Shown one piece after another: positions 9,366 to 19,188 of a DNA stretch of 64,000 bases. The DNA is from Chryseomicrobium aureum (GTDB taxonomy: Bacteria; Bacillota; Bacilli; Bacillales_A; Planococcaceae). Both the position numbers and the translations under genes were made by a program. The notes below the pieces were generated by a model that saw nothing but the letters and a program-made list of their open reading frames with translations, was not told the origin of the DNA and ran no database searches. The DNA lies in assembly GCF_016909155.1 (NCBI RefSeq), contig NZ_JAFBFG010000009.1:1-64000 (forward strand), given 5' to 3'. The stretch's first letter is position 1. Every line of letters starts with the position of its first letter.

Positions 9366-10312
9366 AAACATTATCGTTTGAAGAACCGATTGAAAAGCTC
9401 CAAGCAAAAATTATTGAACTCAAATCCTATACAGAAGACGCTGATGTGGATTTATCCGAAGAAATTGAAAAGCTAGAACTGCGCTTGCACGAACTCCGTG
9501 AAGATGTCTATTCGAATCTTCAACCTTGGGACCGCGTCCAAATTGCACGCCATCCTGAGCGCCCGACTACGTATGATTACATTGATGCTTTAATTGAAGA
9601 TTTCATCGAATTGCACGGAGATCGTAATTACGGAGATGATGCCGCAATCGTAGGCGGTTTAGGAAAATTAAATGGCAACCCGATCACAATTATCGGACAT
9701 CAACGAGGGCGTGACACGAAAGAAAACGTGCGCCGTAACTTCGGGATGCCACATCCAGAAGGTTACCGGAAAGCGTTGCGTCTAATGAAGCAAGCGGAAC
9801 AATTTGGTCGCCCTATCCTTTGTTTGATTGACACAAAAGGCGCATACCCTGGAAAAGCGGCAGAAGAACGTGGGCAAAGTGAGGCCATTGCACGAAACTT
9901 AATTGAAATGGCGGATCTCTCAGTTCCAGTCGTAAGTATTATTATCGGTGAGGGCGGTAGTGGAGGAGCGTTAGCACTAGGTGTAGCAAATCACGTGCAC
10001 ATGCTTGAAAACAGCACCTATTCAGTAATCTCTCCAGAAGGAGCAGCCTCAATTCTTTGGAAAGACGCGAGCTTAGCTCAAAAGGCCGCAGAATCTATGA
10101 AGATAACAGCAGCTGACCTTCAAGAGATGGGAATCATCGATGAGATCATTCCAGAAGTGAGGGGCGGTGCACATCTAGATCAGCAGCAACAAGCTGTATT
10201 TGTAAAAGAGGCAATTGTGTCTTCTTTACGCGAACTCTCTTCTTTAGATGCGCAGCAATTAGTGGAGCAACGCTACGAAAAATTTGCGAAGATGGGATCA
10301 TTTTCGTCCTAG
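9359..10312 (+). CDS. accA: acetyl-CoA carboxylase carboxyltransferase subunit alpha
   Basis: 317-residue partner of AccD with family-typical length. An N-terminal helical segment is followed by the carboxyltransferase core with [30 protein letters not shown] split across about residues 118-147, [16 protein letters not shown], and the glycine-rich [25 protein letters not shown] precedes ATG 9359 inside the accD end. A weak terminator follows. Confidence 0.97.
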   Translation: MVKTLSFEEPIEKLQAKIIELKSYTEDADVDLSEEIEKLELRLHELREDVYSNLQPWDRVQIARHPERPTTYDYIDALIEDFIELHGDRNYGDDAAIVGGLGKLNGNPITIIGHQRGRDTKENVRRNFGMPHPEGYRKALRLMKQAEQFGRPILCLIDTKGAYPGKAAEERGQSEAIARNLIEMADLSVPVVSIIIGEGGSGGALALGVANHVHMLENSTYSVISPEGAASILWKDASLAQKAAESMKITAADLQEMGIIDEIIPEVRGGAHLDQQQQAVFVKEAIVSSLRELSSLDAQQLVEQRYEKFAKMGSFSS

Positions 10313-10338
10313 AATCGCATGGTTTTAAAGATACACCT

Positions 10339-10370
10339 ACCTTTTTTCGGAAACGAGAAAAGGTTTTTTT
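10339..10370 (+). terminator. terminator of the accDA operon
   Basis: An 11-bp stem (10339-10349 with 10354-10364, one G-T pair) is followed by seven T residues. Confidence 0.85.
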
Positions 10371-10393
10371 GTCCAATGAAAATATTTCTGAAA

Positions 10394-10407
10394 ATAAAGC
10401 GTTTTCA
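10394..10407. promoter_or_regulatory. candidate CcpA cre site upstream of pfkA
   Basis: ATAAAGCGTTTTCA matches the catabolite-responsive element consensus (TGWAARCGYTWWCA) at 12 of 14 positions. The same AAGCGTTTTCATT core occurs before citZ at 13.87 kb. The pfkA promoter itself is not clear; TAGACA (10421) and TAAGCT (10444) with a 17-nt spacer is the best candidate. Confidence 0.5.
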
Positions 10408-10423
10408 TTGTTTCACAACTTAG

Positions 10424-11443
<1,020 letters not shown>

Positions 11444-11461
11444 GCGAGGAGCTAGTTAAAC

Positions 11462-13222
11462 ATGAGAAAAACAAAAATTGTATGTACCATTGGACCAGCC
11501 AGTGAAAGCGAGGAAATGTTAGAAAAGTTGATTTTAGCAGGCATGAACGTTGCACGTTTAAACTTTTCACATGGAAGTCATGAAGAACATGGTGCTCGTA
11601 TTCAGCGCATCCGTGAAGTATCAAAACGATTAAACAAAATTGTAGGTATTTTACTCGACACAAAAGGGCCTGAAATTCGCACACACAAAATGGAAAATGA
11701 TGCGATTGAATTGGCAACAGGACAAAAGATTGCCATCTCAACAACAGAAGTTCTTGGGAACAATGAAGTCTTCTCGATTACGTATGATAAGTTGATTGAA
11801 GATGTTACTCCAGGTTCGATTATCTTATTGGATGATGGTTTGATTGAACTTCGCGTAGAATCCATCGACATGGAAGCTGGGAAAATCCACACAACAATCA
11901 TCAATGCAGGAACTCTTAAGAACAACAAAGGTGTAAACGTTCCAGGTGTATCTGTACAATTGCCAGGAATTACAGAAAAAGATGCACAAGACATCTTATT
12001 TGGAGTCGAACAAGACGTTGACTTCATTGCCGCATCTTTCGTGCGTCGCGATTCGGATGTATTAGAAATTCGTGAGTTACTTGAGAAAAATGGTGGAAGC
12101 CATATTCAAATCGTACCAAAGATTGAAAACCAAGAGGGTGTCGACAACATCGACAAAATTCTAGAAGTATCGGACGGGTTGATGGTTGCCCGTGGAGATT
12201 TAGGCGTTGAAATACCTGCTGAAGAAGTGCCTCTTGTTCAAAAGAAATTGATTTCAAAATGTAATCAACTTGGGAAAGCGGTTATTACAGCTACGCAAAT
12301 GTTGGATTCGATGCAACGTAACCCACGCCCAACACGCGCAGAAGCTTCTGACGTTGCAAACGCAATTTTAGATGGAACAGATGCAATCATGCTTTCAGGT
12401 GAGACAGCTGCTGGGATGTATCCAGTAGAATCAGTTGAGACGATGCATAAAATTGCAGTACGTACTGAAAAAGCAGTCGATTATCGTTCAGTTGTAGGAA
12501 AACTGAGCAAAAAACGTGGTGTCAACATGACGGATGCAATTGGTCAAGCAGTTGCGCATACATCCCTTAACTTAAATGTAAAAGCAGTGCTAGCACCAAC
12601 GGAAAGTGGTCACACAGCAAAAATGATTTCAAAATTCCGTCCTGGTGTTCCAATCATCGGTGTAACACCTTCTCCTCGACCTGCACGCCAACTAACACTC
12701 GTATGGGGTGTCTATCCAATTATTGGTGCAAAAGCACATACGACGGATGAAATTTTAGAAACATCGATTGATGAGAGTTTAGAACATGGTTACGTGTCAC
12801 ATGGTGATTTGGTCATCATCACTGCTGGTGTTCCTGTCGGAAAAGCTGGTACAACAAACCTTATGAAAGTCCATGTTATAGGTGACATGGTTGCTAAAGG
12901 TCAAGGAATCGGAAAAACAACTGCGATCGGTAATGCGTATGTTGTTAAACCTGGTGAAATAGCAGATCCTGAAAGAGCGCAGGGCAAAATTTTGGTTACA
13001 GTCGGTACAGATAAAGAGATGGTACCAGCAATTGAAAACTGTGCAGGCCTCGTTGCTGAAGAAGGTGGTTTAACAAGCCATGCAGCAGTTGTAGGTTTAA
13101 CACTTGGTAAACCAGTAATCGTAGGAGTAGAGAATGCGACTTCCTTGATTGAAGACGAGCAAGAAATTACAATAGATGCAGAGTCTGGTGCAATTTATCA
13201 CGGTCAGGCCCATATTATTTAA
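11462..13222 (+). CDS. pyk: pyruvate kinase with C-terminal PEP-utilising domain
   Basis: 586-residue enzyme making pyruvate and ATP from phosphoenolpyruvate. The TIM barrel and B domain run to about residue 345 ([21 protein letters not shown], the [10 protein letters not shown] motif, and [10 protein letters not shown]). The allosteric C domain follows to about 475. The last about 100 residues form the extra swivelling domain with the TSHAAV motif seen in PEP synthase and enzyme I, a feature typical of Bacillus Pyk. GCGAGGAGC precedes ATG 11462. It is cotranscribed with pfkA and fxsA. Confidence 0.97.
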   Translation: MRKTKIVCTIGPASESEEMLEKLILAGMNVARLNFSHGSHEEHGARIQRIREVSKRLNKIVGILLDTKGPEIRTHKMENDAIELATGQKIAISTTEVLGNNEVFSITYDKLIEDVTPGSIILLDDGLIELRVESIDMEAGKIHTTIINAGTLKNNKGVNVPGVSVQLPGITEKDAQDILFGVEQDVDFIAASFVRRDSDVLEIRELLEKNGGSHIQIVPKIENQEGVDNIDKILEVSDGLMVARGDLGVEIPAEEVPLVQKKLISKCNQLGKAVITATQMLDSMQRNPRPTRAEASDVANAILDGTDAIMLSGETAAGMYPVESVETMHKIAVRTEKAVDYRSVVGKLSKKRGVNMTDAIGQAVAHTSLNLNVKAVLAPTESGHTAKMISKFRPGVPIIGVTPSPRPARQLTLVWGVYPIIGAKAHTTDEILETSIDESLEHGYVSHGDLVIITAGVPVGKAGTTNLMKVHVIGDMVAKGQGIGKTTAIGNAYVVKPGEIADPERAQGKILVTVGTDKEMVPAIENCAGLVAEEGGLTSHAAVVGLTLGKPVIVGVENATSLIEDEQEITIDAESGAIYHGQAHII

Positions 13223-13234
13223 GGACGTGATGAC

Positions 13235-13621
13235 GTGAAATGGATTCTATTGTCCGTTGTTCTTTTTCCTATCGTCGAACTCATTCTTTTTCTGACAGTT
13301 GGTAAGGCGATCGGTGTCTTATGGACGCTCGGGCTGATTCTCGTTTCAGGAATCGTGGGAATTTATTTAGTTCGCACTGTAGGAATTCAAGCTTTTAAAG
13401 AACTCCCCAAACAGATTGAGCGAGGAGAGCATCCTGCCAATACCGTAGTGGATGGTGTATTGATTGGTATTGGAGCAGTTCTAGTGCTGCTACCAGGTTT
13501 TTTGACAGATGTCATTGGAATTACGCTACTGTTAGCGCCAACTCGAAAACTGTATCGACCTGCTATCAATCGATTCATCCAACGTAAAATCCGTAAAGGG
13601 AATATTATTGTTGTGCGTTAA
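13235..13621 (+). CDS. fxsA: FxsA family membrane protein
   Basis: 128-residue membrane protein (YtzA/FxsA family) with hydrophobic segments at about residues 3-22, 26-47 and 71-92 and a basic C-terminus. E. coli FxsA affects exclusion of phage T7 by F plasmids; the role in Bacillales is unknown. It starts at GTG 13235 with AAGGACG upstream, 12 nt after pyk, as in B. subtilis. Its stop overlaps the end of a convergent ytvI fragment. Confidence 0.88.
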   Translation: MKWILLSVVLFPIVELILFLTVGKAIGVLWTLGLILVSGIVGIYLVRTVGIQAFKELPKQIERGEHPANTVVDGVLIGIGAVLVLLPGFLTDVIGITLLLAPTRKLYRPAINRFIQRKIRKGNIIVVR

Positions 13622-13803
13622 TCGTGTCTGGCCAGTTTACTGGTCAGGCTTTTTTTGTGATGTGCTTTAGCCCAGGTCATTATAGGGGATAAAGCAAAGG
13701 CTAGAAAAAGAGCAGTATAAACGGGTGTCACAAATTGTAGGAAAAAAAGAACGAGTACAAGTGAACTACCAAAGAATAGTATTTTTTTGCTAGAAGGACT
13801 CAT
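13618..13803 (-). pseudogene. ytvI: N-terminal fragment of a YtvI/AI-2E-family sporulation membrane protein
   Basis: A 61-residue frame with two hydrophobic stretches, FFGSSLVLVLFFLQFVTPV and ALFLAFALSPIMTWAKAH. The latter resembles the start of AI-2E/PerM-type permeases (FxxP..L.A.ALSP...W..K). In B. subtilis ytvI, a sporulation membrane protein of about 370 residues, sits between ytzA (fxsA) and citZ, so position and sequence both suggest a relic cut off by fxsA. The ATG at 13801-13803 has only a weak ribosome site (GGATG). It could instead be an independent small membrane protein. Confidence 0.5.
13626..13656 (+). terminator. terminator of pfkA-pyk-fxsA
   Basis: A 10-bp stem (13626-13635 with 13640-13649, two G-T pairs) and seven T residues. 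It lies inside the reversed ytvI fragment. Confidence 0.85.
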
Positions 13804-13870
13804 CAATTACATCCAATCTTTTCAAATATTTAGGGAATGAACTGTCGCACAATTGTTATTTATTTATAAA

Positions 13871-13913
13871 TTCAAGCGTTTTCATTCACAAACCCGCCAT
13901 AATTAGCTATAAT
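13871..13913 (+). promoter_or_regulatory. citZ promoter with adjoining candidate cre site
   Basis: TTCACA (13885-13890), a 17-nt spacer and TATAAT (13908-13913) form a SigA promoter. TTCAAGCGTTTTCA (13871-13884) directly before the -35 matches the CcpA cre consensus at 12 of 14 positions. CcpA repression of citZ is known in B. subtilis, so the same control is inferred. Confidence 0.72.
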
Positions 13914-13968
13914 ACGAAAGGTAAGGTTGTTGAGAGGTACATAGAAACAATTCAAAGGAGAGAGACAC

Positions 13969-15084
13969 ATGACATCCACACGTGGACTTGAAGGTGTTGT
14001 AGCAACGCAATCAGCGATCAGTTCAATTATTGACGATACGTTGACTTACGTAGGCTATGACATTGATGATTTAACGAACAACGCAAGCTTTGAAGAAGTT
14101 GTCTACCTTTTATGGCACAAACGTCTTCCAAAGCACGATGAATTAGCAGAATTGAAGCAGCAACTAGCTGAGCATATGGCAGTACCAGCGGAAGTGTTAG
14201 CTCACTTTAAAACATATGATAGTCAATCTGTTCACCCAATGACTGCTCTACGTACGGCAGTATCGATGCTTGGTCTTTTTGATGAGGCAGCTGAAGATAT
14301 GTCAGACGAAGCAAACTACTTAAAAGCAATCAAACTACAAGCAAAGTTACCAACTCTTGTAACAGCATTTGCACGTGTGCGTAAAGGTGAAGAGCCAGTA
14401 CAACCACGTCAAGACTTAACATATGCTGCTAACTTCTTATACATGTTGTCTGGTAAAGAGCCAGAAGCAATTGAAATCGAAGCGTTCGATAAAGCACTAG
14501 TTCTTCACGCTGACCACGAGCTAAACGCTTCTACATTTACAGCGCGTGTTTGTGTAGCTACACTTTCAGACATGTACTCAGGTGTTGTAGCTGCAATCGG
14601 TGCACTAAAAGGGCCACTTCACGGCGGAGCAAACGAACAAGTAATGAAAATGCTTTCTGAAATCGGTTCAGTTGAAAATGTAGAGAGCTATATTCAAAAC
14701 AAGCTCGACAACAAAGAAAAAATTATGGGCTTTGGTCACCGCGTATATCGCAATGGCGATCCTCGTGCTAAACACCTTCGCGAAATGTCACAGAAATTGA
14801 CAGCTTTACGTGGAGAGTCGAAATGGTACGAGATGTCTGTTAAAATTGAAGAGTTGGTAACTGGCCAGAAGAAACTTCCACCAAACGTGGACTTCTATTC
14901 GGCTTCCGTATATCACTCATTGAATATTGATCACGATTTGTTCACACCAATTTTCGCGGTTTCCCGTGTATCTGGTTGGACAGCACATATCTTAGAGCAA
15001 TATTCAGACAACCGTCTAATTCGCCCACGTGCTGAATATACAGGACCTGGCATGCAGACTTACGTACCGATTGACGAGCGCTAA
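13969..15084 (+). CDS. citZ: citrate synthase
   Basis: 371-residue type II-like Gram-positive citrate synthase that condenses acetyl-CoA with oxaloacetate. Conserved active-site segments are HADHELNAST, GPLHGGANE and GFGHRVYRNGDPRA, plus the C-terminal region ending at residue 371. AAGGAGAGAGACAC precedes ATG 13969. It is followed by icd with a 73-nt gap containing a hairpin. No mdh completes the cluster here, unlike in B. subtilis. Confidence 0.97.
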   Translation: MTSTRGLEGVVATQSAISSIIDDTLTYVGYDIDDLTNNASFEEVVYLLWHKRLPKHDELAELKQQLAEHMAVPAEVLAHFKTYDSQSVHPMTALRTAVSMLGLFDEAAEDMSDEANYLKAIKLQAKLPTLVTAFARVRKGEEPVQPRQDLTYAANFLYMLSGKEPEAIEIEAFDKALVLHADHELNASTFTARVCVATLSDMYSGVVAAIGALKGPLHGGANEQVMKMLSEIGSVENVESYIQNKLDNKEKIMGFGHRVYRNGDPRAKHLREMSQKLTALRGESKWYEMSVKIEELVTGQKKLPPNVDFYSASVYHSLNIDHDLFTPIFAVSRVSGWTAHILEQYSDNRLIRPRAEYTGPGMQTYVPIDER

Positions 15085-15095
15085 TCAGTACGACG

Positions 15096-15125
15096 AGGGC
15101 TACCGCATTTTATGCGTCTAGCCCT
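15096..15125 (+). promoter_or_regulatory. intercistronic hairpin between citZ and icd
   Basis: Outer stem AGGGCTA/TAGCCCT (7 bp) with an inner GCAT/ATGC pairing. There is no T-run after it, so it looks like a processing or stabilising hairpin or a weak partial terminator rather than a full terminator. Confidence 0.5.
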
Positions 15126-15157
15126 TTACTCATGACCTTTAGGAGGAGACTACTACA

Positions 15158-16423
15158 ATGACAAACGGTAAAATTACAGTAGAAAACGGTGTACTTAACG
15201 TACCAAACGAACCAGTAATTCCATTCATCGAAGGTGATGGAACTGGCCCAGATATCTGGAACGCAGCAGTTCGCGTATTAGATGCTTCTGTTGAAAAAGC
15301 ATTCGGTGGCGAGAAAAAAATCCAGTGGAAAGAAGTTTTAGCTGGAGAAAAAGCATTCAACCAAACAGGTGAGTGGTTACCACAAGCAACTCTAGACACA
15401 ATTGATGAGTACCTTTTAGCAATCAAAGGACCTCTTACTACACCAATCGGTGGCGGAATTCGTTCATTGAACGTAGCACTTCGTCAAGAGCTTGACCTAT
15501 ACGCATGTGTACGTCCAGTCCGTTACTTCGATGGTGTTCCTTCACCAGTTCGTCGTCCAGAAGATACAGACATGGTCATCTTCCGTGAAAACACAGAAGA
15601 TATCTATGCAGGTATCGAGTACGCGAAAGGTTCTGACGAGGTGAAAAAACTTGTTGATTTCCTACAAGGTGAAATGGGCGTTAAAAACATCCGCTTCCCT
15701 GAAACTTCTGGTATCGGGATCAAACCTGTATCTGAAGAGGGAACAAAGCGTTTAGTACGTGCTTCTCTTGAGTATGCAATCAAAGAAGGCCGCGAATCAT
15801 TAACACTTGTTCACAAGGGGAACATCATGAAGTTCACTGAAGGAGCTTTCAAAAACTGGGGCTATGAAGTGGCTGAGCAAGAGTTTGGCGACAAAGTATT
15901 CACTTGGAACCAATACGATAAAATTAAAGAAGAGCAAGGGACAGAAGCAGCTGACAAAGCGCAAAGCGATGCACTGGCTTCAGGCAAAATCTTAGTAAAA
16001 GATTCGATTGCTGATATCTTCTTACAACAAATCTTAACTCGTCCAAAAGAGTTCGATGTAGTAGCTACAATGAACTTGAACGGAGATTACATCTCAGATG
16101 CACTTGCTGCACAAGTAGGTGGAATCGGAATCGCACCAGGAGCAAACATCAACTATGTAACGGGTCACGCAATCTTCGAAGCAACTCACGGAACTGCTCC
16201 GAAATATGCAGGTCTTGATAAAGTAAACCCATCTTCAGTAATCCTTTCAGGAGTATTAATGCTTGAGCACCTTGGATGGACAGAAGCTGCGAAACTAATC
16301 ATGGACTCTATGGAGAAAACAATTTCTTCTAAAGTTGTAACATATGACTTTGCACGTCTAATGGACGGCGCTACAGAAGTGAAATGTTCGGAGTTCGCTG
16401 ACGAGTTAATCAAAAACATGTAA
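15158..16423 (+). CDS. icd: NADP-dependent isocitrate dehydrogenase
   Basis: 421-residue TCA enzyme converting isocitrate to 2-oxoglutarate. The N-terminal substrate loop [20 protein letters not shown] carries the Ser that E. coli phosphorylates. [14 protein letters not shown], the metal-binding NLNGDYISD and the cofactor segment [13 protein letters not shown] follow. Length and motifs fit the NADP-dependent bacterial type. AGGAGGAGACTACTACA precedes ATG 15158. It is followed by a strong terminator. Confidence 0.97.
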   Translation: MTNGKITVENGVLNVPNEPVIPFIEGDGTGPDIWNAAVRVLDASVEKAFGGEKKIQWKEVLAGEKAFNQTGEWLPQATLDTIDEYLLAIKGPLTTPIGGGIRSLNVALRQELDLYACVRPVRYFDGVPSPVRRPEDTDMVIFRENTEDIYAGIEYAKGSDEVKKLVDFLQGEMGVKNIRFPETSGIGIKPVSEEGTKRLVRASLEYAIKEGRESLTLVHKGNIMKFTEGAFKNWGYEVAEQEFGDKVFTWNQYDKIKEEQGTEAADKAQSDALASGKILVKDSIADIFLQQILTRPKEFDVVATMNLNGDYISDALAAQVGGIGIAPGANINYVTGHAIFEATHGTAPKYAGLDKVNPSSVILSGVLMLEHLGWTEAAKLIMDSMEKTISSKVVTYDFARLMDGATEVKCSEFADELIKNM

Positions 16424-16432
16424 TTGCTTTTT

Positions 16433-16460
16433 ACCGGATCCTTTTGGGTCCGGTTTTTTA
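16433..16460 (+). terminator. terminator of citZ-icd
   Basis: Stem ACCGGATCC/GGGTCCGGT with a TTTT loop, followed by a T-run. Confidence 0.92.
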
Positions 16461-16526
16461 TTTGACTAGCGACAGATTGCCTTTCTTGATACACTAGAAT
16501 CAAAGGGAAGAATGGAGGAATTGTCC

Positions 16527-17003
16527 GTGTTATTAGGGAAGAAGCGAAAACTAGGGCGCAAAATAGAAGATATCTCAGTCGGTGAAAAGCTCGTCATCAC
16601 TGAAAAAATAGAAGATAAAGATTTACTACTTTATTTAGGTCTTACAAATGATGCAAATCCGCTTTACATACAACATGACTATGCCATGAAAACCACATTT
16701 GAAAAGCCAGTCGTGCCAACGATCATGCTCACTGGTATTGTCACATCCGCTGTGTCGAAATATATGCCAGGTCCTGGTTCACATGTCTTCCAACAAATTC
16801 TCTCGTTTCCTCATGCAAGCTATCACTATGATACGCTTGAATTTATTTTTGAGGTGAAAGAAGTAGACGCTGCCAACAATAAAATTACTGTGGCAGTCGA
16901 AGCGAAAAATGAGCAACAAAAAGTCGTGGTTGTTGGGGAGTTACAGGTGCTTCCGCCAAGACTTTCAAATCGAATGATGGAACAATCAATGGAGAATTTC
17001 TAA
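16527..17003 (+). CDS. MaoC-like hotdog-fold dehydratase
   Basis: 158-residue protein of the MaoC/R-specific enoyl-CoA hydratase-like family. GRKIEDISVGEKLVITEKI, LYLGLTNDANPLYIQHDYA (an approximation of the hydratase D-x(4)-H catalytic arrangement) and TIMLTGIVTSAVSKYMPGPGS are visible. A role in acyl-CoA or hydroxyacyl metabolism is possible; the substrate is unknown. GTG 16527 is preferred because GGAGGA (16514-16519) is 7 nt upstream; an ATG at 16512 would overlap that site. It sits between icd and phoP, where B. subtilis has mdh. Confidence 0.8.
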   Translation: MLLGKKRKLGRKIEDISVGEKLVITEKIEDKDLLLYLGLTNDANPLYIQHDYAMKTTFEKPVVPTIMLTGIVTSAVSKYMPGPGSHVFQQILSFPHASYHYDTLEFIFEVKEVDAANNKITVAVEAKNEQQKVVVVGELQVLPPRLSNRMMEQSMENF

Positions 17004-17051
17004 TACTCAGGTTTGAAAAGGGGTTTTCATATCACTGAGGGGGAAAAGACG

Positions 17052-17756
17052 ATGGCTAAAATTCTTGTTATTGAAGATGAACAATCGATTCAAACGTTAT
17101 TGACGTACAATTTAAAAGAGGCAGGCTATGAAGTCATCAATGCACTAGATGGTCGTGAAGGGCTTGAAAAAGCGGAGCAGGAAAATCCTGATCTTATTTT
17201 ATTGGATTGGATGCTTCCGCATATGGATGGAATGGATATATGCAAAAATCTTCGCCTTCAAAAAAACCAAGTGCCTATCATCATGTTAACAGCGAAAGAT
17301 GCTGAATTTGATAAAGTGTTGGGGCTTGAGCTTGGAGCCGATGATTATATGACGAAACCATTCAGTCCACGGGAAGTACTTGCACGTGTGAAAGCTCTAC
17401 TTCGACGCTCCAGTATTAACGAAGGCTTCGATTCATCAGGTGAAAAGAAATACCAGTTTGGCGATCTTGTCATTTATCCAGACCGTTTTGAGGTTTTGAA
17501 AAGTGGCGAGAGTCTTGAATTTACGCCAAAAGAATTTGAGCTATTGGTGTACTTGGTTGAAAATAAAAACCGCGTATTAACACGTGATCAGCTGTTGAGT
17601 TCGGTTTGGAATTACGATTTTGCAGGTGACACACGTATTGTGGATGTTCATGTCAGTCATATTCGTGAAAAAATCGAGGAAAATAGTCGCAAACCTTTCT
17701 ACATCAAAACGATTCGTGGATTGGGGTACAAATTTGAGGAGCCGAAAAGAGGATGA
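17052..17756 (+). CDS. phoP: PhoP-type OmpR-family response regulator
   Basis: 234-residue DNA-binding response regulator. The receiver domain (residues 1-120) has acidic residues EDE (8-10), the phospho-acceptor Asp 52 in LLDWMLP, Thr in MLTAKD and Lys in MTKPFSPRE. A C-terminal OmpR winged helix with LTPKEFELLVYL-like and DVHVSHIREKIE segments follows. In B. subtilis PhoP controls phosphate starvation genes and cell wall polymer synthesis. The start is ATG 17052 after GAGGGGGAAAAGACG; an upstream start adds an unrelated tail. The stop overlaps phoR (ATGA). Confidence 0.95.
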   Translation: MAKILVIEDEQSIQTLLTYNLKEAGYEVINALDGREGLEKAEQENPDLILLDWMLPHMDGMDICKNLRLQKNQVPIIMLTAKDAEFDKVLGLELGADDYMTKPFSPREVLARVKALLRRSSINEGFDSSGEKKYQFGDLVIYPDRFEVLKSGESLEFTPKEFELLVYLVENKNRVLTRDQLLSSVWNYDFAGDTRIVDVHVSHIREKIEENSRKPFYIKTIRGLGYKFEEPKRG

Positions 17757-19174
17757 GAACGTTTTATAGTCGACTCCTCTTCGTCTTTGCTGTCCTGTAT
17801 GCCGTGATGCTCGCTGCTCTCGGCATCGTCTTAGGACAGCTTTTTCCAATTGTTTTCGCCCAGCGATTGCAGGTAGAGCGTGAAGACCTTTATATTTTTT
17901 ATATCGTATTGTTTGTCGTTCTTGGACTGTTTTATCTCGTCTCTTTATGGGTAGCGAGTAGAGTACTTGCTCGTTACATTAAGCCATTTGATGATATTTC
18001 AACGACGGCGCTGCAGCTTGCTGATGGCGATTACACAGTGCGTGTTTTTGAAGATGATCTGACAGGGATCACTACACTTAGCCATTCTCTAAACGTTTTA
18101 GCACGGAATCTTCAAGAGATGTCTCAACAGCGTGAAAGTGAGCAAGAGCGACTAAAAACATTGATTGAGACAATGGGTTCGGGTCTTATTGTACTTGGTC
18201 GATCTGGTACGATTTCCATCATGAACAAAACATTTGGCCAGTTATTTGGCTTACAGTTCAAAGAAGTTCGTTCCAAAAACTATCAAGACATTGGCCTTCC
18301 TAAAGATTTAGAATCATTTGCTTATCAGCTCTTGATGACAGAAACGCCAACACGAAAACAATTACGCTTAAATACAGCGAAGGGTTTTCGGTATACAGAG
18401 TGTTACGGAGCACCGGTTATCGGAGAGTACGGTAAATGGCTGGGCATGGTCATCGTCATTCACGACATCACCGAACTGAAACACCTTGAAAAAGTGCGTC
18501 AAGACTTCGTGGCGAACGTGTCACATGAACTCAAAACACCGGTCACATCGATTAAAGGATTCACCGAAACATTACTATACGGCGCTTATCAAAAGGAAGA
18601 GACCTTGCTAGAGTTCTTAGAAATCATTAAACTAGAGAGCGACCGTCTGCAATTGTTGATTGATGATTTGCTTGACCTTTCAAAAATGGAACAGCAGGAA
18701 TTTGAAATGCGAAAAACAGCGGTCTCTGTACAGACTCTCTTTGAGAGAGCTCTCCAGATTACAAGGCAATCGGCTGAAGCAAAAGAAATTCATCCACTCA
18801 TTGAAGGAGATGACTCACTGCTTGTAAAAGGCGATGAGAACCGTTTGCTACAAATTGTCGTCAATCTAGTGAGTAATGCTATAACGTACTCAAGTCCAGG
18901 CACCGCCATCACCCTAAGAAGTGACAAACACCAGCAATACGGTATTTTGATCATTCAAGATGAAGGGATTGGTATGGGTCCTGATGAACTTCCGAGAATT
19001 TTTGAGCGGTTTTACCGTGTGGATAAAGCACGGTCACGAAATAGCGGGGGAACAGGTCTTGGACTCGCTATCGTCAAACATTTAGTAGAAGCACACAATG
19101 GAAAAATAGAAGTAGAAAGTGAAGTTGGAAAAGGAACAACATTCAAAGTGTATGTCCCTTTAGTCACTTCCTAG
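17753..19174 (+). CDS. phoR: PhoR-type sensor histidine kinase with minimal extracellular loop
   Basis: 473-residue membrane kinase and partner of PhoP. TM1 spans about residues 8-31 and TM2 about 44-65, separated by only about a dozen residues. HAMP (about 68-120), PAS (about 130-240), HisKA with His 258 in NVSHELKTPVTSIKG, and HATPase with NLVSNAITYS, DEGIGM and GTGLGLAIVK follow. B. subtilis PhoR is about 579 residues with a large extracytoplasmic domain that is missing here. Sensing must therefore be through the membrane, HAMP or PAS. It is translationally coupled to phoP. Confidence 0.93.
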   Translation: MRTFYSRLLFVFAVLYAVMLAALGIVLGQLFPIVFAQRLQVEREDLYIFYIVLFVVLGLFYLVSLWVASRVLARYIKPFDDISTTALQLADGDYTVRVFEDDLTGITTLSHSLNVLARNLQEMSQQRESEQERLKTLIETMGSGLIVLGRSGTISIMNKTFGQLFGLQFKEVRSKNYQDIGLPKDLESFAYQLLMTETPTRKQLRLNTAKGFRYTECYGAPVIGEYGKWLGMVIVIHDITELKHLEKVRQDFVANVSHELKTPVTSIKGFTETLLYGAYQKEETLLEFLEIIKLESDRLQLLIDDLLDLSKMEQQEFEMRKTAVSVQTLFERALQITRQSAEAKEIHPLIEGDDSLLVKGDENRLLQIVVNLVSNAITYSSPGTAITLRSDKHQQYGILIIQDEGIGMGPDELPRIFERFYRVDKARSRNSGGTGLGLAIVKHLVEAHNGKIEVESEVGKGTTFKVYVPLVTS

Positions 19175-19188
19175 TTTGGAGGAAAGTT

